64,000 bases of DNA. Origin: Paracoccus salipaludis (lineage in GTDB: Bacteria; Pseudomonadota; Alphaproteobacteria; Rhodobacterales; Rhodobacteraceae). Shown piece after piece: positions 48,095 through 58,143 of the stretch. The number at the start of each line of letters is the position of its first letter. Position 1 is the first letter of the stretch. The stretch lies in assembly GCF_002287065.1 (NCBI RefSeq), contig NZ_NSJZ01000009.1, positions 46,614 through 110,613 on the forward strand. The letters run 5' to 3'. The notes under the pieces were generated by a model. It was not told where the DNA came from. It saw only the letters and a list, made by a program, of their open reading frames with translations, and ran no database searches. The translations under genes were made by a program, and so were the position numbers.

Positions 48095-48484
48095 TCAGAG
48101 GGCTGCAAACAGGCGCGGAGGCCTCAATATCCGGTCGAGTGCGCGTCCGAAACGATGCGGCCAGACGGACGAGGGGACGTCATCCTCCCATGACGGCTCG
48201 ACCGAAGACATCGCAGGGAGAACAGCCACAAAGGTGCAAAGCTGAATGCAACAATCATGCGGAAGGGGTGATCCGGGATCGTCGGAACAACCCGTCCCGG
48301 CGGCATCTGGCGAGTCCTTGTCCCCAGCCGCATGAAGCTGCGCGCAGGCCTGGTCCGCTATGGCAACGGTCTGGCCGGCATGGGTCATGTGCGCGGCCAA
48401 GACGGGCTGAAACGCCGCCTGCAAAGCAAAGACCGCAAATGCCAGCATCAGAAGCATGGCTGCCGCCCGCCGCAGCGGAACCAT
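48095..48484 (-). CDS. Small secreted or membrane protein of the copper island
   Basis: A 129-residue protein starting MVPLRRAAAMLLMLAFAVFA (one hydrophobic N-terminal helix), then a Cys/His-containing part with ADQACAQLHAAGD, AGTGCSDDPGSPLPHDCCIQ and CTFVAVLPA. I do not recognise it beyond a likeness to small Cys-bearing proteins (DUF2946 kind) of metal-resistance loci. Longer in-frame starts exist upstream up to 48784; the chosen one gives a clean signal segment. Confidence 0.55.
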   Translation of the reverse strand: MVPLRRAAAMLLMLAFAVFALQAAFQPVLAAHMTHAGQTVAIADQACAQLHAAGDKDSPDAAGTGCSDDPGSPLPHDCCIQLCTFVAVLPAMSSVEPSWEDDVPSSVWPHRFGRALDRILRPPRLFAAL

Positions 48485-48851
48485 CGACGATCCGACCAGT
48501 GCCGCACGACCGTTCAAGCAACCCTTCCGCCATGTGGCGCCGGCCTGGCCCTTGGGTTCCCGGTCGGTCAGAGCACAGCAACAAGGGTCGGCGGCAGGGC
48601 TGCGCCGGCAGACGGTGGACCTGTTCCAGACTCTCACCAGCTTCATGAGCGCCATTATTCCACCGCTTTGTGTCAGGCGCGAGGGTTGAAAGACCAGATG
48701 AACCGCAATCGCCCGCGACATGATGTCTTCCGGTGAAGAGTCGCCGCTGCTTGGTGACAATTTCCAGGGGTTGTGGCGGCTCACGACAGTTTGTCATGAC
48801 GTTGCCGGGTGCGATCTCGACCCGCGGGCAAGGGCTTGGCACCTTTACCCG
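48485..48851. other. Divergent intergenic region
   Basis: About 367 bp between two outward-facing small genes. It should contain two promoters. I see no operator of a known copper regulator, no RNA and no convincing small gene in it. Confidence 0.4.
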
Positions 48852-49211
48852 ATGCAGCTGTTTCGAACCATGGCGGTGATCGCTCTCGTGCTCCTGATGC
48901 TTCCATGGGGCGCCTCTGCCAGCATCAAGGCGCCACCTGTCGCCGGAACTCAGGAGTTGGCGGCCCGCCAGGCCCTCGCTGGCCCCTCCCGGGCCGGGCC
49001 ACACGTCAAGGTTGCGTTGATCCCTGCGCCAGCAGAGGCGGAGTGCCCTACGGCGCTGCCGGGCACGCCCTGTCACCCCGAATACCTGTTGCCTGCCGCG
49101 AGCGAACCCTGCGACCGCGATCCTGCACGGGAAGGCCGCTGCATTGATCGCAGCCATGCCGGAGCGGGGCAGAGTCCATCGCCCATCTACCGCCCTCCAT
49201 GGTCTTGCTGA
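48852..49211 (+). CDS. Hypothetical exported protein
   Basis: A 119-residue protein beginning MQLFRTMAVIALVLLMLPWGA (signal peptide), followed by an Ala/Pro-rich mature part with four cysteines (ECPTAL, TPCHPEYLL, EPCDRD, GRCIDR). Not recognised. It precedes the L,D-transpeptidase gene by 57 bp on the same strand, so both are probably one transcript. Confidence 0.55.
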   Translation: MQLFRTMAVIALVLLMLPWGASASIKAPPVAGTQELAARQALAGPSRAGPHVKVALIPAPAEAECPTALPGTPCHPEYLLPAASEPCDRDPAREGRCIDRSHAGAGQSPSPIYRPPWSC

Positions 49212-49268
49212 GCCGCGCCGCCGCGCCGCTTGCGCGCACTTCCCCAGCTTCCAGAAGGATCGCCCAAC

Positions 49269-49976
49269 ATGATGAATCGACGCAGCTTCGCCCTGGCGGG
49301 GACCGCAGGGCTCCTGTCCGCCTGCGCCCGCCCCCTGATGGCGCCGGTCGCCCCGCCTGCGCCGCCGAAGCCGGCCGCGCCGGCCGTTCCCTTTCTGCCG
49401 ATGCCGGACTTCTACGGCGCCGTTACGGACGAACCCTATCCCATCCCGGCCGTGCCGCCGGGCGTGGTGCCGCCGCATCTGTGGCGGCAGGAGGTCGCCA
49501 ATCCCTTCCCGAATGAGGCCCCCGGCACGATCATCGTCGATCCCGACGCGGGCCTGCTGCATCTCGTCGAAAGCAAGACCCGCGCGATGCGCTATGGCGC
49601 GGGGACCGGCCGTGATGCCTTTGCGTGGTCCGGCGACGCGCGCCTGCAGTTCCGCCGCAAATGGCCGCGCTGGAAAGTGCCCGACGAGATGATCGCGCGC
49701 CGGCCGGAACTGGAACCCTATTCGGTCGCCAATGGCGGCATGGCGCCGGGACCGGGCAATCCGCTGGGCGCGCGGGCGCTGTATCTGTTCCAGAACGGCG
49801 AGGATACGCTTTACCGCATCCACGGCGCCTGCGAGCCGGAATACCTGGGCAAGGCTGTGTCCTCGGGCTGCGTCCGGCTTCTGGACCAGGACGCCATCGA
49901 CCTGTATCGGCGCGCACGGCACGGGGCGACAGTGCGCGTGCTGCCCTCCACTCTGCCTGCAACACTTTCGGCGTGA
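49269..49976 (+). CDS. L,D-transpeptidase (YkuD domain)
   Basis: Peptidoglycan or lipoprotein cross-linking enzyme, 235 residues. A twin-arginine/lipoprotein-like start (RRSFALAGTAGLLSACA), a Pro-rich linker, then the YkuD domain with GTIIVDPDAGLLHLVE, LYRIHGACEPEYLG and the catalytic motif SSGCVRL (Cys201). AGAAGGA precedes the ATG. Enzymes of this family are known to be inhibited by copper, which may explain its place here; that link is inferred. Confidence 0.9.
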   Translation: MMNRRSFALAGTAGLLSACARPLMAPVAPPAPPKPAAPAVPFLPMPDFYGAVTDEPYPIPAVPPGVVPPHLWRQEVANPFPNEAPGTIIVDPDAGLLHLVESKTRAMRYGAGTGRDAFAWSGDARLQFRRKWPRWKVPDEMIARRPELEPYSVANGGMAPGPGNPLGARALYLFQNGEDTLYRIHGACEPEYLGKAVSSGCVRLLDQDAIDLYRRARHGATVRVLPSTLPATLSA

Positions 49977-50069
49977 TCGGCAGGTGCTTGCAGCACCCAT
50001 ACCGGTTTCTTCCGCCCGCCGAAGCTCCAAGCTGCGGCGGGCGGTGACGCTGGCACGCGCCAGTTGATT

Positions 50070-50402
50070 TCAAGCCGCCATTTTCCGGCAGCTTTCCGCG
50101 CAACGCCGGCAGGCGTCTACGCAGTCCTGCATGTCGCCGACCTGCTCGCAGCTTGCGGCGCATTGTTCGCAGATCTCGGCGCAGACGGCGCAGAGACGCT
50201 TGTGGATGTCGCTGCCGGTCAGCATCACGTTGGCCGAGGCCTGGCAGATTTCGGCGCAGGCGATCATCAGCCGGAAGTGCTCCGGCTCAAGATGCTTGCC
50301 GCCCACTTCGAGGCAATGGTTCATCGCCATGCCAAGGCAGGTCTTGTGGCAGTCCAGACAGGCCTCGATGCAGGCCTTCATGTCGGCGGATTGATGGGGC
50401 AT
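50070..50402 (-). CDS. Four-helix-bundle copper-binding protein (Csp-like)
   Basis: A 110-residue cytosolic protein of the Csp/DUF326 type that can store many Cu+ ions inside a four-helix bundle through cysteines. Cys pairs recur on each helix: CIEACLDCHKTC, CAEIC, CAVCAEICEQCAASC and CVDACRRCAESC. There is no signal peptide. Downstream of the P-type ATPase gene by 98 bp on the same strand. Confidence 0.9.
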   Translation of the reverse strand: MPHQSADMKACIEACLDCHKTCLGMAMNHCLEVGGKHLEPEHFRLMIACAEICQASANVMLTGSDIHKRLCAVCAEICEQCAASCEQVGDMQDCVDACRRCAESCRKMAA

Positions 50403-50500
50403 GGAGTTCGCCTTTCCTGTTTGCTGCGCCGGGTTTCATCCGCGAGGGGCGGCGCGATTTCCCTCGCGAAGACAGATGCGGGCGGCTGCGTGATGCCGGG

Positions 50501-52900
<2,400 letters not shown>

Positions 52901-52966
52901 GGGCTGCTCCTTGACATGGGCCGGGCCAGGCGGGGATCGGTGGGCCCCGCACTGGCGCGGGCGCGC

Positions 52967-53167
52967 TCAGGCCGCTGTCGGCGCCGCAGGATAGCCTGCG
53001 GCCGCAAGCGCGGCGGCGATCTGCTGGCGAGGCAGATCGGTCCAGACCTCGACCTCCCGGCTGGCCTGGTCGATGGTGATGCGGGCCTTCGCATCGACTG
53101 ACTCGATGGCGCGGGTGACGCCGCGGGCGCAGCCGCCGCAGCTCATGTTGGGAATGTGAAAGCGCAT
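52967..53167 (-). CDS. copZ: CopZ-like copper chaperone (HMA domain)
   Basis: A 66-residue ferredoxin-like HMA protein with metal site MSCGGC (MxCxxC). It carries Cu+ to the ATPase, whose own N-terminus lacks HMA domains. Start at ATG 53165-53167 with AGGAAGG upstream. First gene of copZ-copA-(csp), behind a CueR-type promoter. Confidence 0.93.
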   Translation of the reverse strand: MRFHIPNMSCGGCARGVTRAIESVDAKARITIDQASREVEVWTDLPRQQIAAALAAAGYPAAPTAA

Positions 53168-53198
53168 GGGACCTTCCTCGGCTTGTCTCATGCCACCT

Positions 53199-53229
53199 CA
53201 TGTGGAGGGTTCCAGCGCGGGAAGGTCAA
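53199..53229 (-). promoter_or_regulatory. CueR-type promoter/operator of copZ
   Basis: On the minus strand -35 TTGACC (53224-53229) overlaps ACCTTCC-CGCGCT-GGAACCC (53207-53226), close to the CueR operator form ACCTTCC-N7-GGAAGGT but with one base less in the middle and a weak right half. The -10 falls around 53199-53204 after an 18-19 bp spacer, the long spacing MerR-family activators untwist. Confidence 0.65.
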
Positions 53230-53291
53230 GACCGGGTGAGGAAATCCGCGCTCGGGTTGACCTCGGCGTCGGCGGCGGCACTCATGCACGC

Positions 53292-53756
53292 ATGATCCCG
53301 GAGCCTCCCATCCTCCTGCGCCGGTCCGTCGCCTGGTCGCTTGTCCTTGCCCTGATGGCCCTTGTGGCCTTGGTGATCGTCGTAGCCTGGGCTCATGGCA
53401 AGGCCCCCGACCTGCGGCGCGGGGCCGCGCTCTATGCGCAGCACTGCGCCTCCTGCCACGGCGCGCGGCTCGAAGGGCAGCCGGACTGGCAGACGGCTGG
53501 CGCGGACGGGGTGCTGCCCGCCCCGCCGCATGACGAGACCGGCCATACCTGGCACCATGACGACGCCATGCTGACCGACTACATCCGCCGCGGCGGGCAG
53601 GCGGTGCTGGATGACATGGGCGTGGCGATGACCTCGGGCATGCCGGGCTTCGGTGAGGTGCTGTCGGAGGGCGACATCGCCGCCATCCTCGCCTTCATCA
53701 AGTCGCAGTGGCCCCCGCGCATCCGCGCGATCCAGGCCGAGCGGAGCGGCGGCTAG
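53292..53756 (+). CDS. Membrane-anchored cytochrome c
   Basis: A 154-residue class I cytochrome c: one N-terminal membrane helix (about 14-36) that stays as anchor, then ALYAQHCASCHGARLEG with the CxxCH heme site and AMTSGMPGFGEVLSEGDIAA giving the Met axial ligand. Its stop overlaps the convergent cueR stop by 4 bp. The partner may be the multicopper oxidase or a terminal oxidase; this is open. Confidence 0.88.
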   Translation: MIPEPPILLRRSVAWSLVLALMALVALVIVVAWAHGKAPDLRRGAALYAQHCASCHGARLEGQPDWQTAGADGVLPAPPHDETGHTWHHDDAMLTDYIRRGGQAVLDDMGVAMTSGMPGFGEVLSEGDIAAILAFIKSQWPPRIRAIQAERSGG

Positions 53757-54178
53757 CGTCCGCTCGCGTCGGGGGGCCCTCCCGTCAGCGCGTCGAGGAT
53801 CGCGCAATCCGGTCTCGCGTCGCCCGCGCAGCTGTCGACAAGCTGCTGCAGGGCCTCACGCAACTGGCCGAGTTCCGCCAGACGCTCGTCCACCTGCGCG
53901 AGATGACGCAAAGCGATCTCGCGCACATCCGCACTGCTGCGGCTGGTGTCCGCGCTCAGGGTCAGAAGCTCGCGGCAGTCCTGGAGCGGGAAATCCAACC
54001 GCCGCGCGCGACCGAGAAACGTCAGACGCTGCACATCCTCCGCGCCAAAATGCCGGTAGCCGTTCGCGCCCCGCTGCGGGGACACGAGGCCGATCTCCTC
54101 ATAATAGCGAATGGTCTTCGCGCTCAGGCCCGAAGCGCGGGCGGCTTCGGTGATGTTGATCCCTGTCCCGCCCATCAT
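53753..54178 (-). CDS. cueR: CueR-like MerR-family copper regulator
   Basis: A 141-residue MerR-type activator: HTH INITEAARASGLSAKTIRYYEEIGLV at the N-terminus, long dimer helix, and a C-terminal metal loop with CAGDARPDC, the Cys pair of Cu+-sensing CueR/HmrR. Overlaps the cytochrome c gene upstream (ATGATGA). The likely target is the copZ promoter about 0.6 kb away. Confidence 0.9.
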   Translation of the reverse strand: MMGGTGINITEAARASGLSAKTIRYYEEIGLVSPQRGANGYRHFGAEDVQRLTFLGRARRLDFPLQDCRELLTLSADTSRSSADVREIALRHLAQVDERLAELGQLREALQQLVDSCAGDARPDCAILDALTGGPPDASGR

Positions 54179-54630
54179 GAGATGCCGTTCGCCCGTTGCA
54201 GTTCCCGCACATAGGCGATGATGGCGGCAAGCTCGCCATCCGTCAAAGGCTGCTCGACAGGCGGCATGTCGCCGAAGGACCAGTGATGTGCCCGCACGCC
54301 GTTCCGCGCCGCCAGCACGAAGGCCATGTCGCCGTGGTGCGACGGCTCGTAGATGCGGTGCACGAGCGGCGGCGCGATTCCCTCCTGTCCGGCGGCATCC
54401 GTGCCGTGGCAGGAGGCGCAGGCTGCGGTGTAAAAGATCTCGCCCTGTTGCGCCTGTGCGGAAAGCTCCGCCGGCACGACGACCTGCGCCATGGGTGCCC
54501 CAGGGGCTGGGGCGGTCGCGCCGGATCGGGTGGCGAGGCTGGTGGCGCCGCTGCTGCGGGTCTCGCTCCAATACCAGCCTGCGGCGGCAATGGCGGCAAC
54601 AGCCAGCACGCCGATCAATCCCTTGTTCAT
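54175..54630 (-). CDS. Cytochrome c family protein
   Basis: A 151-residue exported cytochrome c. Signal or anchor helix MNKGLIGVLAVAAIAAAGWYW, then a linker, IFYTAACASCHGTDAAGQ with the heme site and SFGDMPPVEQPLTDGELAAI with the Met ligand. Its end overlaps cueR, and it follows the multicopper oxidase gene by 133 bp, so it may pass electrons in the same copper-oxidation pathway. Confidence 0.88.
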   Translation of the reverse strand: MNKGLIGVLAVAAIAAAGWYWSETRSSGATSLATRSGATAPAPGAPMAQVVVPAELSAQAQQGEIFYTAACASCHGTDAAGQEGIAPPLVHRIYEPSHHGDMAFVLAARNGVRAHHWSFGDMPPVEQPLTDGELAAIIAYVRELQRANGIS

Positions 54631-54763
54631 GATCTCATCCTTTGTCTTCCTGCGCCCGCTCTGCGGCGGCACGGCCGACCAAGTCGGCCTTCAGCCATAC
54701 CGACAGGGCGCCTTGTAAACCTGTCTTGCCACCGGAAAGCGGCTGCCTTCGGTGGCGGCTGTC

Positions 54764-56263
54764 TCAGGCCGTGACGGCGAACTCGGTCATCATGCCGGTG
54801 AAGAGATGCGGCATGTGGTGGCAGTGCAGCATCCAGCGCGCGGCTTCGCCAGCGTCGAGCGCCACCGTCACCATTGCCATCGGCGGCACATAGACCGTGT
54901 CCCGGAGCGCGCCGGCAATCACCCGTCCGTTGACGTTCACCACCTGGAACACATGGCCATGCAGGTGCATCGGATGCCCCATCATCGACATGTTGTGGAA
55001 GGTCAGGTGCACGCGCTCGCCGGTCCGGGCGGTGATCGGCATGTGGTTGCCCCAGGTCCGGCCGTCGATGGTCCACAGGTAGGGCTGCATCGATCCGCCG
55101 AGCATGATCATGTGCGCGCGATCCGCGGGCCGTGCCGCCAGCGACGTATCCGCATCGGCAAGGGCGGCGCGCAGCAGCCCCTCCTGCGCCAGGTCCATGT
55201 CGAAAGCGCCGCTGGCGCTGTCGCTCAGCGTCTCGATCCGGGGCACCGAAGCGCCGGGGGTGGCAAGGACGATCCCGGTCCGCTCGCGTGCGCCTTCGCG
55301 CAGGGCGAGGATCGGGAACGCCCCTGCATCGGGAATGTCGATCTCCAGGCCGAGCCTCTGGCCCATGGCCAGCCCGAAGCGCGTGCCGTTGACAGGCGCC
55401 ACCGGATGCCCGTCGACCGCCACCAGCCGCGCGGCGATCCCGCCGGTGTCGATCCAGAAGGACGTGGCGGCCGCCGCGTTGATGACCCGCAGCAGGACGC
55501 GCCCCCCGCGCTCGACCGCGACCACCTCTGGGTCCGCCAGCGTGCGGTCGTTGGCCAGATAGGCGTCGAACTCGATGTCGTTGAGGTCCATGGCCATGCC
55601 GCCCATGCCGGCATGCCCCGATGCCCCCATCGCCATCCCCGGCATCATCATGCCGGAATGGTCCATGCCGGCCATGGCCCCATGCCCGGCCGCGGGCGCG
55701 CCCATGGCGGCCATGTCGTGGTGCCCGCCGCCTTCCACCAGCTCGGCCATCACCTCGGCGGGCGAACGGAACGAGAAGTCGTGCAGGAACATCACGACCT
55801 CCTGCCGATCGGCCGCCAGATCCTCGGGTCGGCGCACGATCAGGGGCGCGGCCAGCAGGCTCATCTCCTGCAGCGGCACATGGCTGTGCATCCAGAAGGT
55901 GCCGGGCAGCGGCGCATAGTCGAAGCTGCGGGTTTCGCCCGGTTTCATCAGCGGCAGCGGCAGGTTCGGCACGCCATCCTGTGCATTGGGCGGGATCTGC
56001 CCGTGCCAGTGGATGATCGTGTCCTCGTCCAGGGCGTTGGTCAGGTCCACCCGGAAACGCTGTCCCGGATCCAGGATCAGCCCTTGCCGGCCGGCGCCGT
56101 TCGTCAGCCCCATGACGGTGGCGGCGCGGCCATCGACCTCGATCACGCGGGTCGTGGCGGTCAGGGACAGCGGTTGTTCGCCGGCCGCAGCAAGGCGGGG
56201 CCATGCGGTTGTTGCGGCCATGGCGGCGGATGCGGCCAGAAAGCCGCGGCGTGTCAGTGTCAT
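54764..56263 (-). CDS. Multicopper oxidase, CueO-like with Met-rich loop
   Basis: Periplasmic Cu+ oxidase, 499 residues. A twin-arginine signal (TLTRRGFLAASAAMAA) is followed by three cupredoxin domains with ligands HWHGQIPPN, HSHVPLQE, HPMHLHGHVF and the T1 motif HCHHMPHLFTGMM. A Met/His-rich insert of about 45 residues (GAMAGMDHSGMMMPGMAMG near 205-225) resembles the Cu+-binding loop of CueO. The ATG at 56261-56263 is chosen because it starts the Tat signal; an ATG 30 bp upstream is possible. Confidence 0.93.
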   Translation of the reverse strand: MTLTRRGFLAASAAMAATTAWPRLAAAGEQPLSLTATTRVIEVDGRAATVMGLTNGAGRQGLILDPGQRFRVDLTNALDEDTIIHWHGQIPPNAQDGVPNLPLPLMKPGETRSFDYAPLPGTFWMHSHVPLQEMSLLAAPLIVRRPEDLAADRQEVVMFLHDFSFRSPAEVMAELVEGGGHHDMAAMGAPAAGHGAMAGMDHSGMMMPGMAMGASGHAGMGGMAMDLNDIEFDAYLANDRTLADPEVVAVERGGRVLLRVINAAAATSFWIDTGGIAARLVAVDGHPVAPVNGTRFGLAMGQRLGLEIDIPDAGAFPILALREGARERTGIVLATPGASVPRIETLSDSASGAFDMDLAQEGLLRAALADADTSLAARPADRAHMIMLGGSMQPYLWTIDGRTWGNHMPITARTGERVHLTFHNMSMMGHPMHLHGHVFQVVNVNGRVIAGALRDTVYVPPMAMVTVALDAGEAARWMLHCHHMPHLFTGMMTEFAVTA

Positions 56264-56335
56264 GTCAATAAATCCATCAGCCCCGCAGGGCAACGCTCGG
56301 ACAGGAACCGCTGTGCGGCTCCGCTCGGGAGGCGT

Positions 56336-56680
56336 TCAGATGGATCTGGGAGGGCGGTCGTCCGGGTCGGTCAGCCGGCCCGGCAGGACCACCGCCGACG
56401 GAAACCAGAGCGCAGATACGGCGAAATCCGCCGGCAGTGCATCCAGAGGCTGCGGCCAGTCTGCGAGAGACCCGACGCAGGCGATGACGCAGGCGCCCGA
56501 CATGGGCTGGCCGTCCAAGCCACAATGACTGGCAGGTCCGTTCTGCTCGTGCAGTCCCGCCACTTCCTGATGGCAGGATACGGGTGCCGCCGCCGCGCTG
56601 TGCACCATCGCGGCGCGCGGCAGCACGCCGGCTAGAATGATGGCGGCCATTAACAGGACGGAGAAAAGGAGACGGGGCAT
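56336..56680 (-). CDS. Hypothetical exported protein upstream of the multicopper oxidase
   Basis: A 114-residue protein starting MPRLLFSVLLMAAIILAGVL (signal peptide). The mature part has four cysteines (VSCHQEV, SHCGLDG, SGACVIACVG) and a Pro-rich tail. Not recognised. It is the first gene of the minus-strand copper operon (this gene, oxidase, cytochrome c, cueR) and 72 bp from the oxidase start. Confidence 0.6.
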   Translation of the reverse strand: MPRLLFSVLLMAAIILAGVLPRAAMVHSAAAAPVSCHQEVAGLHEQNGPASHCGLDGQPMSGACVIACVGSLADWPQPLDALPADFAVSALWFPSAVVLPGRLTDPDDRPPRSI

Positions 56681-56733
56681 TCCGTTACGGGCGATACTTG
56701 GACTCTGTGGGCGGTAGTTGAACCTGCTGCAAT

Positions 56734-56886
56734 TTACGTCCCCAAGGCTTTCGCTGCAACACACCTCTCGTTGCAGTCCCGTTCACCCGCGAAATCGTCC
56801 ACTGGACGGTTTCCGCGGAAAGCCTGTTCACCCTCGAACTCCGCGCCGCGCCTGCGCACGAAGCCCTCGGATCGGGGTGGGTTCAT
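56734..56886 (-). CDS. Small hypothetical protein at the prophage edge
   Basis: A 50-codon frame starting MNPPRSEGFVRRRGAEFEGE with a very strong ribosome site (GGAAGGAGG, five bases before the ATG at 56884-56886). It begins 19 bp after the fibre-like remnant on the same strand. No similarity recognised. The ribosome site is the main reason to believe it. Confidence 0.45.
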   Translation of the reverse strand: MNPPRSEGFVRRRGAEFEGEQAFRGNRPVDDFAGERDCNERCVAAKALGT

Positions 56887-56905
56887 CGGATCCTCCTTCC
56901 GCCGC

Positions 56906-57283
56906 TCAGCCGACCTTGCAGCCCCAGAAGGAGGTGTGATCGGCGGCGAAGTAGCCGTCCGCGACCCGGAAGTTCCCCTGCAGCTCGACGGTATCGCCCG
57001 CAGTCAGCGGCACTAAGGTCTGCAGCCAGATCGCAGTGGCGAGCGAGACGTGGGTGGCGGAGATTTCACCGAGGGAGCCGCGGATTTCGGTCGTGCCGTT
57101 CAGCACGAGCCGCCCGCGCATGCGCGGCGTGGCGCCGGCGTTGATCTTGTAGAGCAGCGTTGCGCGGAAGAGGTAGGTGCCGCCGACTGGCGCCACGAGA
57201 TGGTTGTTCGCGGCGTCGAACGCCCCCTGATCGTTGTAGAACCTTGGATGTGGCTTTCGGCAAGCCTCCCGCCTGACCGAGCC
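56906..57283 (-). pseudogene. C-terminal remnant of a phage tail-fibre/DUF2793-like gene
   Basis: The frame opens after a TAA at 57284-57286. From about 57245 it codes FYNDQGAFDAANNHLVAPVGG and then TYLFRATLLYKINAGATPRM, ending in SFWGCKVG, like the C1q-type head at the end of DUF2793 and similar fibre proteins. There is no proper start; the first codons look unrelated. It follows the head-closure gene directly, where tail genes would be expected. Confidence 0.6.
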
Positions 57284-57292
57284 TTAGCGCGG

Positions 57293-57613
57293 TCACCCCT
57301 CCCCCAGCATCTCGAAAAACCCGCCATCCTCGCTGGGGCGGGGGTCTTCCTTGAGATCGAAGATCACCCCTCCAACCACGGCGCGCCATTCCGAGGTGAT
57401 CCCTACGCTCTGCGCGGACTGCCGCACGGTGATGATGACCGGCGCCTTCGACACCAGCCTCGCCTGCATGACGGCTTCAGAGCCGCGCAGATAGCGGACA
57501 TGCGCCCAGGGGGTAAATCGATCCTCCCAACCCTCGATGACGCCGCCCATGTCGGTCTCGATCAGGACATGGGCCTGGAAGGTCACGCGCTGATTGAGCC
57601 GCCCCGCCTCCAT
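57293..57613 (-). CDS. Phage head closure (head-tail adaptor) protein
   Basis: A 106-residue protein like SPP1 gp16/HK97-type head closure proteins: MEAGRLNQRVTFQAHV, EGWEDRFTPWAHVRYL and ITSEWRAVVGGVIFDLKE. Sits at the head-tail joint of the virion. A GTG two codons upstream (57619) is an alternative start. Last intact gene of the head module here. Confidence 0.85.
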   Translation of the reverse strand: MEAGRLNQRVTFQAHVLIETDMGGVIEGWEDRFTPWAHVRYLRGSEAVMQARLVSKAPVIITVRQSAQSVGITSEWRAVVGGVIFDLKEDPRPSEDGGFFEMLGEG

Positions 57614-57615
57614 GT

Positions 57616-58143
57616 TCACAGCCGGATCCTGCGATACGGCGCCAGCAGCGCCTCGACGGCGAAGGGCAAGGCGTTGCCTGTGCCCGTCACCTGTCGATGC
57701 TCGTACCACTGCGTGACGAGCAGCAGCATGGCCTGGCGGATGGCGGCCGGCACATCGGCGGGGGCGCCATAGCCGGCGGTGAAGGTAATTACCGCAGGGC
57801 GCCCGAGACCTGATCTCAGACGCAGCAGCGGGCGCTGATCCTGCAGGATGAGCTCGTGGGTCAGCTCGCCCCCTTCTTCATCACTGAACATCGCACTGTC
57901 GACCACGCTGTCCGGAAACGGCAGCCGGACCGACCGGGGGACGGCCGCCAACTCCGCGCGCCAGGTCTGGGTGACGAGGCAGCGGCCGAGGATCCCGGCC
58001 GGGCCGTCGAGCCAGGCGGTGGCCGCATCGATGTAGTGCTGGATCAGCAGGTCCTCGTCGTCGTGACTGACACGCGCCTGCGCCTTGACCTCGGCCAGCG
58101 TGATCAGCGGTGCGGCCGGCGGGGTAACGAGGACCAGCCGCAT
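57616..58143 (-). CDS. Phage head-tail connector (gp6-like)
   Basis: A 175-residue gp6/gp15-type connector that binds the portal ring. LITLAEVKAQARVSHDDEDLLIQHYIDAATAWLDG is the family N-terminus, and VPAAIRQAMLLLVTQWYEHR the C-terminal helix. ATG overlaps the stop of the preceding gene (TGATG on its strand). Confidence 0.88.
   Translation of the reverse strand: MRLVLVTPPAAPLITLAEVKAQARVSHDDEDLLIQHYIDAATAWLDGPAGILGRCLVTQTWRAELAAVPRSVRLPFPDSVVDSAMFSDEEGGELTHELILQDQRPLLRLRSGLGRPAVITFTAGYGAPADVPAAIRQAMLLLVTQWYEHRQVTGTGNALPFAVEALLAPYRRIRL

Noticed and set aside
57197..57283. Start of the fibre-like remnant upstream of its conserved part
   Set aside because: The first 10-15 codons after the TAA look unrelated to the fibre domain, so they are treated as junction sequence and not as a genuine N-terminus.
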